A DNA stretch of 64,000 nt from Solimonas variicoloris DSM 15731 (GTDB taxonomy: Bacteria > Pseudomonadota > Gammaproteobacteria > Nevskiales > Nevskiaceae). Of this stretch, positions 19,034 to 30,365 are shown piece by piece. Each line of letters opens with the position of its first letter. Positions within the stretch are counted from its first letter, which is position 1. The translations under genes and the position numbers were made by a program. A model generated the notes under the pieces. It was not told where the DNA came from and did not search any database. It worked only from the letters and a program-made list of their open reading frames with translations. The stretch is taken from positions 1-64,000 of the forward strand of contig NZ_KB907930.1 of the NCBI RefSeq assembly GCF_000382285.1, in the 5' to 3' direction.

Positions 19034-19885
19034 ATGAACATCGGCAAGCGGCTGTGCGCAACCTTCACCGGCGGCTTCGCCGCGCTCCTGCTCGCCGGCG
19101 CCGCGAGCGCCGCCGGCGTCGACACGCACGCGCTGAAGGCCGCGATCGACGATCCGGCGCGGCCGGCGGAGCAGAAGGCACGCGATCGCTACCGCCATCC
19201 GCAGCAGACGCTGACGTTCTTCGGCATCGCGCCGCAGATGACGGTCGTCGAGATCTGGCCCGGCACCACCGGCTACACCGACATCCTCGCCGCCTACCTG
19301 CACGAGCACGGCCGCTACATCGCCGCGACGCCGGCGGCGAGCCTGCCGACGGCGTCCGACTACAGCAAGCGCAGCGTCGCCGCCTACCGGGCCAAGCTCG
19401 AAGCCGACCCGGCGCGTTTCGGCCAGGTGCTCGTCACCGAATTCGGTCCGCCGCAGCGCACCGCGATCGCGCCGCCCGGCAGCGCCGACGCGGTGCTGAC
19501 CTTCCGCAACGTGCACAACTGGGTCTCCGGCGGCTTCGAGCAGCAGGCCTTCGACGCGTTCTTCGCGGCGCTCAAGCCCGGCGGCGTGCTCGGCGTCGTC
19601 GAGCATCGCGCCCGGCCCGGCAGCACGCTGCAGCAGATGAAGGACAGCGGCTACGTCAACGAGGATTACGTGATCGCGCTCGCCCGCAACGCCGGCTTCG
19701 AGCTCGCCGCGCGCGCCGAGATCAACGCCAATCCGCAGGACAGCAAGGATCACCCGGCCGGCGTCTGGACGCTGCCGCCGACGCTGCGCCTGAAGGACCA
19801 GGACCGCGAGCGCTATCTCGCGATCGGCGAGTCGGACCGCATGACGTTGAAGTTCGTCAAGCCGCTCGCCGCCGCCGTGCCGTAG
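19034..19885 (+). CDS. Exported class I SAM-methyltransferase-like protein
   Basis: This 283-residue protein has a clear signal peptide (MNIGKRLCATF, then a hydrophobic run ending AGAASAAG near residue 26) followed by a Rossmann methyltransferase fold. Motif I reads VVEIWPGTTGYTDILAAYL, where Trp replaces the first Gly of the usual E-x-G-x-G. Later motifs include FRNVHNWV and ALKPGGVLGVVEHRA. The class resembles the predicted methyltransferases of COG4798. SAM is not expected in the periplasm, so either the fold has another role or the protein is not exported. It is followed after 64 bases by an S9 peptidase gene on the same strand. Confidence 0.7.
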   Translation: MNIGKRLCATFTGGFAALLLAGAASAAGVDTHALKAAIDDPARPAEQKARDRYRHPQQTLTFFGIAPQMTVVEIWPGTTGYTDILAAYLHEHGRYIAATPAASLPTASDYSKRSVAAYRAKLEADPARFGQVLVTEFGPPQRTAIAPPGSADAVLTFRNVHNWVSGGFEQQAFDAFFAALKPGGVLGVVEHRARPGSTLQQMKDSGYVNEDYVIALARNAGFELAARAEINANPQDSKDHPAGVWTLPPTLRLKDQDRERYLAIGESDRMTLKFVKPLAAAVP

Positions 19886-19949
19886 TCGCGCCGCTGCGCA
19901 AACCGCTGGCCCCGCCCGATCTCCGCCGCTCACCCTGCCGCCATCCGCC

Positions 19950-21908
<1,959 letters not shown>

Positions 21909-22102
21909 AGCGCGCCGCAACGCGCCGCCGGCGACCCTGGCCGGATTTACTACTCGACCGGGGCAGCGCCGGCGCCTAAGGTCGCGGGCGTCCGACGGCG
22001 TTTCGGGGAGCCGCCGCGGACACGGCGCAGACGACGCCAGCGACGATCCGGCCTAGCGGACGCATCGCATCCGACAACGAAGCTCTCCGGGGGAGATGCT
22101 TC

Positions 22103-24208
22103 GTGAAACGCCCGGTTCTCTACGCCTGCTGCGCGTCCGCGGCCCTGCTCGCCGCCTGCGGCCACTCCAGTTCCACCAGCGAGGCGCCGGTCGCCAAGGA
22201 CCGCTACGCGCTCGCCAACGGCTGCTTCGTGCTCCGCGACGACGGCAGCGGTCGCTACGTGCAGCGCAGCGGCGACACCTACGCGCTGACGCCGGACCTC
22301 TCGCGCGCCGAACCGTTCTTCTTCAAGCCGACCGCGCTCGGCCGCTACCTGCTCTACAGCCGCGATGCGCATTTCGTCGCGGCGCTGCCGCGCGCGCGCG
22401 GCGTCACCGCCGCGGCGAGCGCCGACGAATCGGCCGACTGGACGATCGACGGCGAGGCGCCGCTTTACACGCTGCGCTCCGACGAAGTCGACGCCAGCCT
22501 CGTCGCCGGCGAGGCCGGCCTGCAGCTCGCCGACGCCGGCAGCGACTTCCGCTTCGAGGCGGCGCAGGATTGCGCGAGCTTCCCCGAGATCGGCACCAAT
22601 GCCAGCGGCACGACCTACCGCGGCCGCGGCGCCGCACAGCCGGTGGTCGGCTTTGCCGACTCGCACCTGCACATCACCGCGACGGACTTCCTCGGTGGCA
22701 CGCACTACGGCCGACCGTTCCACCGCTACGGCGTCACCGAGGCGCTGAAGAACTGCACCGTGCAGCACGGCCCGGCCGGCACGCTTGATCTGGTCGGCAA
22801 TCTGTACGTCTACACCAACCCGCTGGCGACGCACGAAACGCAGGGCTGGCCAAGCTTCCACGACTGGCCGAGCTGGCAGTCGCTGACGCACGAGCAGACC
22901 TACTACAAGTGGCTGGAGCGCGCCTGGCTCGCCGGCCAGCGCCTGACCATCAACTTCCTCGTGCAGAACGAGACGCTGTGCAACATCGAGGCGAACACCG
23001 TCGGCCTGTCGCCCGGCGAGAACTGCAACGAGATGGACGCCGCGCGCCTGCAAGTGCAGCAGATCCACGATCTGCAGGACTACATCGACGCGCAGGAGGG
23101 CGGCCCCGGCAAGGGCTGGTTCCGCCTCGTCGATTCGCCGGCCGCGGCGCGGCGCGTCATCAACGAGGGCAAGATGGCGGTCGTGCTCGGCATCGAGAAC
23201 TCGCACCTGTTCGACTGCGCGCTGAAGATCGGCCTCCCGCAGTGCGACAAGGAGACGATCGACCGCGAACTCGACGAGTTCCACGCGCTCGGCGTGCGCG
23301 CGGTGTTCCCGATGCACGAGTTCAACAATGCGCTCGGCGGCAACGGCCTGTTCAACGGCTCGATCCTCAACGTCGGCAACTTCATCGACACCGGCAGCTT
23401 CTGGCAGACCTACGACTGCCCGGACCAGCCCTATCTCTATCAGGGCGGCACGAAGATGACCGGCGTGCCGCTGGTGCTGCTCAACGGCAACGATCCGCTG
23501 TCGCTGTTCGTGCAGAACGTGCTGAACGGCTCGCCGGTCGGCCTGCCGGTGTACGACACCAGCACCAATCAGTGCAACACGCGCACGCTGACCGATCTCG
23601 GCCGCTACCTGATCCAGCGTCTGATCGACAAGAAGGTGATGATCGAAGTCGACCACATGGAGCTGAAGATGAAGAGCGAGGTGCTCGACATCGCCGAAGC
23701 GCAGACGCCGAGCTATCCGGTGATGTCGAGCCACGGCGGCCACGGCGGCGTCAGCATCGAGCAGGCGCAGCGCATCTTCCGCACCGGCGGCCTGATCTTC
23801 GACTACAAGGGCAACGGCCAGGGTTACGTCGAGGCCCTGCAGAAGACCGAACCGCTGCGCGATCCGCGCTACTTCTTCGGCTTCGGCTTCGGCGCCGACA
23901 CCAACGGCATGGGCAGCCAGGCGCGCCCGCGCAACGAGCAGAAGAAGGCGCCGGTGCAGTATCCGTTCACGCTGTTCCAGGGAGCGGACTGGGGGCCGCA
24001 GTTCAACGGCTTCAAGCCGGTGATCTTCGATCACCAGCAGAGCGGCGAGCGCGTCTACGACACCGACGTCGACGGCTTCGCGCACTACGGCATGATGGCC
24101 GACTTCGTCGAGGAAGTGCGCATCGAAGGCGGCAAGCCGGCGCTCGATGCGCTCTACAACAGCGCCGAAGCCTATCTGCAGATGTGGGAACGGGCCGAGA
24201 ACCGCTGA
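22103..24208 (+). CDS. Large lipoprotein with a membrane-dipeptidase-like (M19-type) domain
   Basis: This 701-residue lipoprotein has a short signal peptide and lipobox LLAAC at Cys19. The first 160 residues are a domain without an obvious match. From about residue 190 the sequence resembles amidohydrolase/M19 proteins: GFADSHLHIT carries an H-x-H metal motif, VVLGIENSHLFD and IEVDHMELKMKSEVLDIAE lie in the middle, and VMSSHGGHGG gives a later His pair. FGFGFGADTNGMGSQ resembles the late GSDFDG-type loop. A metal-dependent hydrolase at the outer membrane or periplasm is the best guess; the substrate is unknown. Several Cys pairs suggest disulfides. The start ATG follows GGGGGAG at 22089-22095. 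Confidence 0.55.
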   Translation: MKRPVLYACCASAALLAACGHSSSTSEAPVAKDRYALANGCFVLRDDGSGRYVQRSGDTYALTPDLSRAEPFFFKPTALGRYLLYSRDAHFVAALPRARGVTAAASADESADWTIDGEAPLYTLRSDEVDASLVAGEAGLQLADAGSDFRFEAAQDCASFPEIGTNASGTTYRGRGAAQPVVGFADSHLHITATDFLGGTHYGRPFHRYGVTEALKNCTVQHGPAGTLDLVGNLYVYTNPLATHETQGWPSFHDWPSWQSLTHEQTYYKWLERAWLAGQRLTINFLVQNETLCNIEANTVGLSPGENCNEMDAARLQVQQIHDLQDYIDAQEGGPGKGWFRLVDSPAAARRVINEGKMAVVLGIENSHLFDCALKIGLPQCDKETIDRELDEFHALGVRAVFPMHEFNNALGGNGLFNGSILNVGNFIDTGSFWQTYDCPDQPYLYQGGTKMTGVPLVLLNGNDPLSLFVQNVLNGSPVGLPVYDTSTNQCNTRTLTDLGRYLIQRLIDKKVMIEVDHMELKMKSEVLDIAEAQTPSYPVMSSHGGHGGVSIEQAQRIFRTGGLIFDYKGNGQGYVEALQKTEPLRDPRYFFGFGFGADTNGMGSQARPRNEQKKAPVQYPFTLFQGADWGPQFNGFKPVIFDHQQSGERVYDTDVDGFAHYGMMADFVEEVRIEGGKPALDALYNSAEAYLQMWERAENR

Positions 24209-24582
24209 ACGCCGCCAGCGCTCAGGAGCCTCGCGCCGCGGCGCCCGCCGGGAGGCCGTACGCGAATGCGGCCCGCCCGGGGGCCGCGCGCCCGGCGGCG
24301 AGCGTCGCCGCCGGGCGCACCGCCGATGCCCGGAAGGGTCATGCCTGCCGCGGCGCGCGGCTCGATGGCGCACGGCCGTGCCCGCTGCCATCACCGCCCG
24401 CGCCTCGGGCAAGGCCCCGGACGCGCTGTCGCGGCAAGGCCATAGGGGGATCTGGTTCACAGTCCTTGCTAGCGACACCCCCCGATCGGGGGCGACAGAC
24501 GGCGGCCGGGGCCTGACACTCCCGAGGCGTCACCGGCCTTTCGCATCGGCCGGCCCGATCTCTCGACACTGGGGGTGTTGAT
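24209..24582. other. GC-rich leader region of the collagen-like gene
   Basis: No gene is seen in these 374 bases. The region contains a perfect palindrome CCCCCGATCGGGGG at 24479-24492, about 90 bases before the collagen-like start. It also has several G-runs, including GGGGGTG just before the ATG at 24583 that may serve as the ribosome-binding site. No clear -35/-10 pair could be assigned. Confidence 0.4.
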
Positions 24583-26370
24583 ATGACTGCAGCTCGGATA
24601 ACGCCGCAACTCGCGGTGCTCGCGTCACCTTCGTTGCCGTGGACGCGCCGGCAGCGCTCATGGATGGGGATCGCCGCACTCGCCTGCGCGGCGCTGCTCA
24701 GCGCCTGCGAAGGCGATGACGGCACCAATGGCGCCATGGGCCTGCAAGGGCCGCAGGGCGAACAGGGCCCACAAGGCGAACAGGGGCCGGTGGGCGAAAC
24801 CGGCCCGGCGGGGCCCGCAGGCCCCGCCGGCGCGACCGGTCCTCAGGGCGTTCCGGGGCCGCAGGGTCCGGCGGGCGCGACGGGCCCGGCGGGGCCCACA
24901 GGCGCGGTCGGTCCGATCGGCGCCACCGGCGCGACCGGTGCCACGGGCCCGCAAGGCGCCAAGGGCGACAAAGGGGACCCCGGCCTGCTGTATCGCGCGG
25001 CCTGGAGCGGCGCGACCGTCTACAACAGCAACGACGCCGTCAGCTACAACGGTTCCAGCTACGTCGCGCTCTCCGGCAACAGCAACAAGCAGCCGGACAC
25101 CAACGCGGCGATCTGGGCGGTGCTCGCGCAGCGCGGCGACACCGGCGCGACCGGCGCCACCGGGGCGCAGGGGCCGACCGGCCCGCAGGGCGCGACGGGC
25201 GCGACCGGCCCGCAAGGCATTCCGGGGCCGCAGGGGCCGCAAGGCGCGACCGGGCCGGCAGGTCCGACAGGGCCCGTCGGCGCGACCGGCGCGACCGGTG
25301 CGACGGGTCCGCAAGGTCCGCAGGGCCCCGTCGGACCCGCGGGTCCGGCGTTCAGCCTGCCGTACAGCGCTTCAGCATCCGTGTCGGGTCCGTTGCTGAG
25401 CCTGACGAACACCATCGCGGACAACAGCGGTGGCGGCATCGCCATCACCGTCGACGGCCCGAGCTCGGTCGCAGATCCGCTGCCCGCCGGCAGCTTCAAG
25501 ATCAACAACAGCAACTCGGTGGCGGCCGCGGTCAAGGGCGAGGTCAACACGATCTTCGCCAACTTCGGTGCCGCCGCCGTGTACGGCGTGTCTTCCGGCA
25601 CCGGCGGCTACGGCGGCCTCTTCTACGCTTCCAACGCGGCCGGCAACGGCCCGGCGCTAATCGCCATCAGCGACGGCAACGGCAACGGCATCACGGCCAA
25701 CGCCGGCGGCACCGGCGATGGCGTCGAGACCACCGCCGATGGCACCGGTGCCGCGATCTATGCCTGGACGCCGAGCTTCGGCACCGGTCGCGCCGCCCGC
25801 TTCGTCAACTACAACACGGCCAACGCCAATCCCGTGCTCACGGCCGAGAACCACGGCAGCGGCGCGATCGCGGTGTTCAGAGCGGGCAACCCGGGGGCCG
25901 TGAACGTCGCCCGCATCGACGCGAACGGCAAGGGCTTCTTCAATGGCGGCACGCAGGTCGGCGGCGCCGACCTCGCGGAGTTCGTGCCGACGCGCGGCCG
26001 CACGCCGCAGCTCGCCGAGGTCGTGGAGATCGATCCGGATCATCCGGGCCACTTCCGCCTGTCGACCCAGGCCAACAGCACGCGCGTCGCCGGCATCATC
26101 TCGACGGCCCCTGGCGTCACCCTCAACGCCAAGGACGGCGCCGTTCGCGACGTCAGCGGCCCGGCGCTGGCGCTGGCCGGCCGCGTGCCGGTGAAGGTGA
26201 CGCGCGAGGGCGGCGCGATCCACGCCGGCGATCTGCTCGTCGCCTCGTCGACGCCGGGTCACGCGATGCGCGCCGCCGACTCGCCGAAGCCGGGCACGGT
26301 GATCGGCAAGGCGATGGAGAACTTCGACCGCGACCAGGGCCTGGTCGAAGCGCTGGTGATGCTGCGCTGA
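24583..26370 (+). CDS. Collagen-repeat lipoprotein with an inserted carbohydrate-binding-like module
   Basis: This 595-residue protein has a lipobox LLSAC at Cys42; an in-frame ATG at 24664 would give a shorter, more standard signal. Residues 46-134 and 185-256 are uninterrupted collagen-type Gly-X-Y triplets rich in GPQ, GAT and GPA. Between them, residues 135-182 form a globular module ([27 protein letters not shown]) that looks like a type 5/12 carbohydrate-binding or chitin-binding module. The C-terminal part resembles beta-rich stalk or tail-fibre proteins and ends VIGKAMENF...LVEALVMLR, a motif seen at the end of such proteins. A trimeric cell-surface stalk with sugar-binding ability is inferred. 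It is convergent with the acyl-CoA dehydrogenase gene across a terminator. Confidence 0.75.
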   Translation: MTAARITPQLAVLASPSLPWTRRQRSWMGIAALACAALLSACEGDDGTNGAMGLQGPQGEQGPQGEQGPVGETGPAGPAGPAGATGPQGVPGPQGPAGATGPAGPTGAVGPIGATGATGATGPQGAKGDKGDPGLLYRAAWSGATVYNSNDAVSYNGSSYVALSGNSNKQPDTNAAIWAVLAQRGDTGATGATGAQGPTGPQGATGATGPQGIPGPQGPQGATGPAGPTGPVGATGATGATGPQGPQGPVGPAGPAFSLPYSASASVSGPLLSLTNTIADNSGGGIAITVDGPSSVADPLPAGSFKINNSNSVAAAVKGEVNTIFANFGAAAVYGVSSGTGGYGGLFYASNAAGNGPALIAISDGNGNGITANAGGTGDGVETTADGTGAAIYAWTPSFGTGRAARFVNYNTANANPVLTAENHGSGAIAVFRAGNPGAVNVARIDANGKGFFNGGTQVGGADLAEFVPTRGRTPQLAEVVEIDPDHPGHFRLSTQANSTRVAGIISTAPGVTLNAKDGAVRDVSGPALALAGRVPVKVTREGGAIHAGDLLVASSTPGHAMRAADSPKPGTVIGKAMENFDRDQGLVEALVMLR

Positions 26371-26410
26371 ACGAGACGGCCGCCGGCGGCGGCGCGGATC
26401 ACGCCGCAGC

Positions 26411-26444
26411 AACGAACAAGGCGCCATTCGGCGCCTTGTTCGTT
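26411..26444. terminator. Bidirectional intrinsic terminator
   Basis: A perfect 15-bp stem, AACGAACAAGGCGCC/GGCGCCTTGTTCGTT, has a 4-base loop ATTC. The stem arms themselves give T-rich 3' ends in both directions. It lies between the convergent ends of the collagen-like gene (stop at 26370) and the acyl-CoA dehydrogenase gene (stop at 26466). Confidence 0.75.
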
Positions 26445-26465
26445 TCCGCTCGCCGCGTGTCGCGT

Positions 26466-28283
26466 TTACTCGAACATGAAGCTTTCGACCGGCAGCTTGG
26501 TCAGCGACTTGCTCGGCTTGATCATCGAGCTGGCGTGGCCCTTGGCGCGCGGCAGCAGGTGATCGAAGTAGAAGCGCGCGGTGGTGATCTTGGCCTTGTA
26601 GAACTCCGGCTTCTCGTCGCCGCCTTCCGCGAGCTTCTTGCTGGCGACCGCCGCCTGCAGCGCCCAGAAGTAGGCCATCGTCACGTAACCCGAGTACATC
26701 AGGAAGTGATGGCTGGCGGCGCTGACGACGTCGCGATCCTTGCGCGCGGTGAGCATGATGCGCATCGTCAGCAGGTTCCACTCGGCGGCGTACTTGGCCA
26801 GCACCGTCGCGTAGCGGCGCAGCTTGGCGTCGCGCATGTGCTCGACGGCGAACTTGGCGATCATCGAGGTGAACTCGCGAACCGCGCCGCCGCGGGTCAT
26901 GATCAGCACCTTGCGGCCGAGCAGGTCGAGCGCCTGGATGCCGGTCGTGCCTTCATAGAGCGTCGAGATGCGCGCGTCGCGCGCGATCTGCTCCATGCCG
27001 TGCTCCTTGATGTAGCCGTGGCCGCCGAACACCTGGATGCCGTGGTTCGCCGCTTCGAGGCCCATCTCGGTGAGGAAGCCCTTCATGATCGGCGTGAAGA
27101 AGCCGAGCTTGTCGTCCCAGTGCTTGTACTTCTTCTGGTCGCCTTCGATGATGCCGTTGGTCATGTGGTCGGCATACTGGGCGGCGAAGTAGATCATCGC
27201 CCGGCCGCCTTCGGCGAAGGCCTTCTGCGTCAGCAGCATGCGGCGCACGTCGGCGTGGTGGATGATCGCGTCGGCGACCTTTTCCGGCTCCTTCTTGCCG
27301 GACAGCGCGCGCATCGAGCGGCGTTCCTTGGCATAGGCCAGCGCGCCCTGGAACGACAGCTCGGCGTGGCAGACGCCCTGGATCGCGGTGCCGATGCGCG
27401 CGGTGTTCATGAACGTGAACATCGCTTCGAGACCCTTGTTCGGCTCGGCGATCATCCAGCCGGTCGCCTCCTCGAAGTTGAGCACGGCGGTCGCCGAGGC
27501 CTTGATGCCCATCTTGTGCTCGATCGCGCTGCAGACGACCTGGTTGAACTCGCCGACCGAGCCGTCCGCCGCCGGGCGGAACTTGGGCACGATGAACAGC
27601 GAGATGCCGCGCGTGCCGGCCGGCGCGTCCGGCAGGCGCGCGAGCACGACATGAATGATGTTCTCGGCCAGATCGTGCTCGCCGGCGGAGATGAAGATCT
27701 TGGTGCCGCTGATCTTGTAGGTGCCGTCGGCCTGCGGCTCGGCCTTGGTCTTGACCTGGCCGAGATCGGTACCGCACTGCGGCTCGGTCAGGCACATGGT
27801 GCCGGTCCAGCGGCCTTCGGTCAGCGGCGGCATGTAGATCGCCTTCAGCTCATCCGAGGCGTGCTGCATGATCGTGTTCATGGCGCCGAGCGACAGGCCC
27901 GGATACATGTTGAACGACCAGTTGGCGGTGCCCATCATCTCGGTCTTGAACAGGCCCATCGACATCGGCATGCCCTGGCCGCCGTACTCGGTCGGGTGCG
28001 ACAGGCCCTGCCAGCCGCCGGCGACGTACTGCTCGTAGGCTTCCTTGAAGCCCTTCGGCGTGGTGACCTTGCCGTCCTGTAGGCGGCAGCCTTCCTCGTC
28101 GCCCGACAGGTTCAGCGGCGCCAGCACTTCCTCGCAGAACTTCGCGCCCTCTTCGAGGATCGCGGCGACCGTCTCGGGATCGGCGTCCTTGCCGTTCGAC
28201 AGCGACGCGTAGTGCGCCGGGTAATCGAAGACTTCGTTGATCAGGAAGCGCATGTCGCGCAGCGGAGCTTTATAGGCGGGCAT
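26466..28283 (-). CDS. Acyl-CoA dehydrogenase with C-terminal extension (DmdC/FadE-like)
   Basis: This 605-residue flavoprotein oxidises acyl-CoAs to 2-enoyl-CoAs. Motifs in order are CLTEPQCGTDLGQVKTKA near residue 170, KIFISAGEHDLAENIIH near 200, the substrate/FAD region GHGYIKEHGMEQIARDARI near 430, and the catalytic-Glu segment LYEGTTGIQALDLLGRKV near 450. The approximately 130-residue C-terminal domain is typical of the long group that includes 3-methylmercaptopropionyl-CoA dehydrogenase DmdC, where many members handle ordinary fatty acyl-CoAs. Substrate cannot be fixed by sequence. The gene is monocistronic by layout and ends at a strong terminator. Confidence 0.88.
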   Translation of the reverse strand: MPAYKAPLRDMRFLINEVFDYPAHYASLSNGKDADPETVAAILEEGAKFCEEVLAPLNLSGDEEGCRLQDGKVTTPKGFKEAYEQYVAGGWQGLSHPTEYGGQGMPMSMGLFKTEMMGTANWSFNMYPGLSLGAMNTIMQHASDELKAIYMPPLTEGRWTGTMCLTEPQCGTDLGQVKTKAEPQADGTYKISGTKIFISAGEHDLAENIIHVVLARLPDAPAGTRGISLFIVPKFRPAADGSVGEFNQVVCSAIEHKMGIKASATAVLNFEEATGWMIAEPNKGLEAMFTFMNTARIGTAIQGVCHAELSFQGALAYAKERRSMRALSGKKEPEKVADAIIHHADVRRMLLTQKAFAEGGRAMIYFAAQYADHMTNGIIEGDQKKYKHWDDKLGFFTPIMKGFLTEMGLEAANHGIQVFGGHGYIKEHGMEQIARDARISTLYEGTTGIQALDLLGRKVLIMTRGGAVREFTSMIAKFAVEHMRDAKLRRYATVLAKYAAEWNLLTMRIMLTARKDRDVVSAASHHFLMYSGYVTMAYFWALQAAVASKKLAEGGDEKPEFYKAKITTARFYFDHLLPRAKGHASSMIKPSKSLTKLPVESFMFE

Positions 28284-28483
28284 AGGGGATTACCGATAAG
28301 GAACGGCGCGGATTGTGGCGGTGCAACATCGACCCGCCATTGGCCTGAATGACTGCGCCCGCAGGCAGTTGCGCACAGCCGCCGGTGCCGCGACCGGCGG
28401 TCGGCCGGGGCCCGCCGTCCGCCTGGATTCCGCTGCCCGCGCGCGGCATGCTGGCGGCCCGCCCCGCCTCGGAAGACCACGCC

Positions 28484-28885
28484 ATGAGCCTCAGCATCGT
28501 CCGCCTCGGCACGCCGCGCCGCGCCGGCGAAGGCCTGCGCATCGGCACCGTGCGGCGCCCGCCGCGCGGCGTCGCCAAGGCCGATTTCGCCCGGCTCGAC
28601 TGGTACGACGTGTGGCTGCCGATCCTGGCGCCAAGCGAGGCCCTGGTGAAGCAGGCGCACGCCGCGACGGACGCCAGCGACTGGGCACGCTTCATGCGCC
28701 AGTACCGGCGCGAGATGGCAGCCCCCGACGCGGCGCACACGCTCGACCTGCTGGCGGCGCTGTCGCAGCACTCCGATCTGGCGGTCGGCTGCTATTGCGA
28801 AGACGAACATCACTGCCATCGCAGCGTGCTGCGCGAACTGCTCGCCGCGCGCGGCGCGCGCATGGCCGAACGGGCGGGTCCATGA
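28484..28885 (+). CDS. DUF488 family protein
   Basis: This 133-residue protein of the DUF488 family (YeaO-like) is short and soluble. Its characteristic parts are a start with TVRRPPRGVAKADFARLDWYDVWLPILAPS, a middle helix WARFMRQYRREM, and the Cys/His-rich end GCYCEDEHHCHRSVLRELL. That cluster suggests a metal or thiol site; the biochemical role is not established. It is first in a three-gene operon with a mutarotase-like gene and a DsbA-like isomerase gene, joined by ATGA overlaps. The ATG at 28484 is chosen over an upstream in-frame ATG at 28448 because the family begins at this point. Confidence 0.75.
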   Translation: MSLSIVRLGTPRRAGEGLRIGTVRRPPRGVAKADFARLDWYDVWLPILAPSEALVKQAHAATDASDWARFMRQYRREMAAPDAAHTLDLLAALSQHSDLAVGCYCEDEHHCHRSVLRELLAARGARMAERAGP

Positions 28886-29736
28886 GCCCCGCTCCGCAGC
28901 CATCCTTTGCGACCCTCGAACTGCGCGCCGCCGACGGCGCGCGCGCGCTGGTCTCGCCGCACGGCGCCCAGCTCTGCGCCTGGCAGCCGGCGCGCGGCGG
29001 CGAACGCCTGTACCTGAGCGCTCGCACCCAGGCCGGTCCCGGCCGGGCGATCCGCGGCGGCGTGCCGCTGATCTTTCCGCAGTTCGCCGCCGAGGGCCCG
29101 CTGCCGAAGCATGGTTTCGCACGCGATCGCGAATGGCGCCTCGCCGCGCACGGCCGGCGCGACGACGGCCGCGCGTACTGCGCATTCACGCTGCGCGACG
29201 ACGCCGCGACGCGCGCGCTCTGGCCGCACGCCTTCCAGGCCGAGCTGACGGTCGAGCTGCAGGGCGACGAGATCGAGGTGGCGCTGGCGGTCGTCAACCT
29301 CGACGGCGCGGCGTTCACGTTCACCGCGGCGCTGCACACCTATCTGCGCGTCGCCGACATCGCCGCGGCGCGCGTGCTCGGTCTGCAGGGCCTGCACTAC
29401 CGCGACGCGGCGCGCGGCGAACACGGCCACGGCGAGCCGGGCCGCGTCGAAGCCGCCGCGGCGCTGGCGATCGACGGCGAGGTCGACCGCATTTATTTCC
29501 ACGCGCCGGCGCAGATCGAACTGCGCGACGGCGACGCGCGCCTGCTCGTGCAGAACCGCAATTTCCCCGACCTCGTGGTCTGGAATCCCGGCGCGACCAA
29601 GGCCGCCGCGCTCGCCGATCTCGATCCGGACGGCTGGCGCCGGATGCTGTGCCTGGAGGCAGCGGCGATCGGCCAGCCGGTGCACCTGGCACCGGGCGCA
29701 CGCTGGCAGGCCGCGCAGCGGCTGGTGGCCGCATGA
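28882..29736 (+). CDS. yeaD: D-hexose-6-phosphate mutarotase-like (YeaD) protein
   Basis: This 284-residue aldose-1-epimerase-like beta-sandwich protein is of the YeaD class, which interconverts the alpha and beta anomers of glucose-6-phosphate. It shows HGAQLCAWQP near residue 30, GGVPLIFPQF near 60, PKHGFARDREW near 75 (catalytic His), ALHTYLRVADI near 155 (second His) and NPGATKAAALADLDPDGWRRMLCLEAA near 240. The length is normal. The ATG overlaps the DUF488 stop, and its own stop overlaps the next start. Some family members act on other sugar phosphates, so the substrate is presumed. Confidence 0.85.
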   Translation: MSPAPQPSFATLELRAADGARALVSPHGAQLCAWQPARGGERLYLSARTQAGPGRAIRGGVPLIFPQFAAEGPLPKHGFARDREWRLAAHGRRDDGRAYCAFTLRDDAATRALWPHAFQAELTVELQGDEIEVALAVVNLDGAAFTFTAALHTYLRVADIAAARVLGLQGLHYRDAARGEHGHGEPGRVEAAAALAIDGEVDRIYFHAPAQIELRDGDARLLVQNRNFPDLVVWNPGATKAAALADLDPDGWRRMLCLEAAAIGQPVHLAPGARWQAAQRLVAA

Positions 29737-30353
29737 GCGCGACGCACAGCGGCACCGCGCGCGTCGAATTCTGGTTCGAGTTCGCCAGCACGTACTCCTA
29801 TCCGGCGGCAATGCGCGTCGAGGCGGCGGCGCGGGCTGCCGGCGTCACGCTCGACTGGAAGCCGTTCCTGCTCGGCCCGATCTTCCAGCGCCAGGGCTAC
29901 GAGAGCTCGCCGTTCCTCGCCCACGCCGACAAGGGCCGCTACATGTGGCGCGACGTCGAGCGCCTGTGCGCCAAGCACGGCCTCGCCTGGCGGATGCCGA
30001 GTGCGTTTCCGCGCACCAGCGTGCTCGCCGCGCGCGTCGCCTGCAGCCATGCCGACGCGCCGTGGCTGCCGGATTTCGTGCGCACGATCTACGCCGCCAA
30101 CTTCGCCGAGGATCGCGACATCGGCGCACCGGAGGTCGTGCGCGACGCACTGGTCGGCGCCGGTGTCGCCGATCCGGACGCGGCGCTCGCGTTCGCGCAG
30201 CGCGACGACGAGAAGCCGAAGCTGCGCGGCAATACCGAGGCGGCGCAGACGCGCGGCATCTTCGGCGCGCCGAGCTTCGTCGTCGGCGAGGAGCTGTTCT
30301 GGGGCAACGACCGGCTCGAGGACGCGCTCGACTGGGCACGGCGCGCCCGCTAG
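29733..30353 (+). CDS. 2-hydroxychromene-2-carboxylate isomerase-like (DsbA-fold) protein
   Basis: This 206-residue thioredoxin-fold protein of the HCCA isomerase/kappa-GST class has FWFEFASTYSYPA at residues 13-25 in place of a CxxC active site. The Ser in this loop is the usual glutathione-activating residue. The family pattern continues with KPFLLGPIFQRQG and ends IFGAPSFVVGEELFWGNDRLEDAL. HCCA isomerases act in naphthalene-type aromatic degradation, but relatives are widespread and many have unknown substrates. No aromatic-ring genes lie near it. It is the last gene of the DUF488/mutarotase operon and is convergent with the sterol-desaturase-like gene. Confidence 0.8.
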   Translation: MSATHSGTARVEFWFEFASTYSYPAAMRVEAAARAAGVTLDWKPFLLGPIFQRQGYESSPFLAHADKGRYMWRDVERLCAKHGLAWRMPSAFPRTSVLAARVACSHADAPWLPDFVRTIYAANFAEDRDIGAPEVVRDALVGAGVADPDAALAFAQRDDEKPKLRGNTEAAQTRGIFGAPSFVVGEELFWGNDRLEDALDWARRAR

Positions 30354-30365
30354 GGCCTGTTCGCG

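Noticed and set aside
24721-25350. CRISPR-like or tandem DNA repeat array
   Set aside because: The repetition reflects Gly-X-Y codons of a collagen-like protein, with irregular unit length and no spacers.
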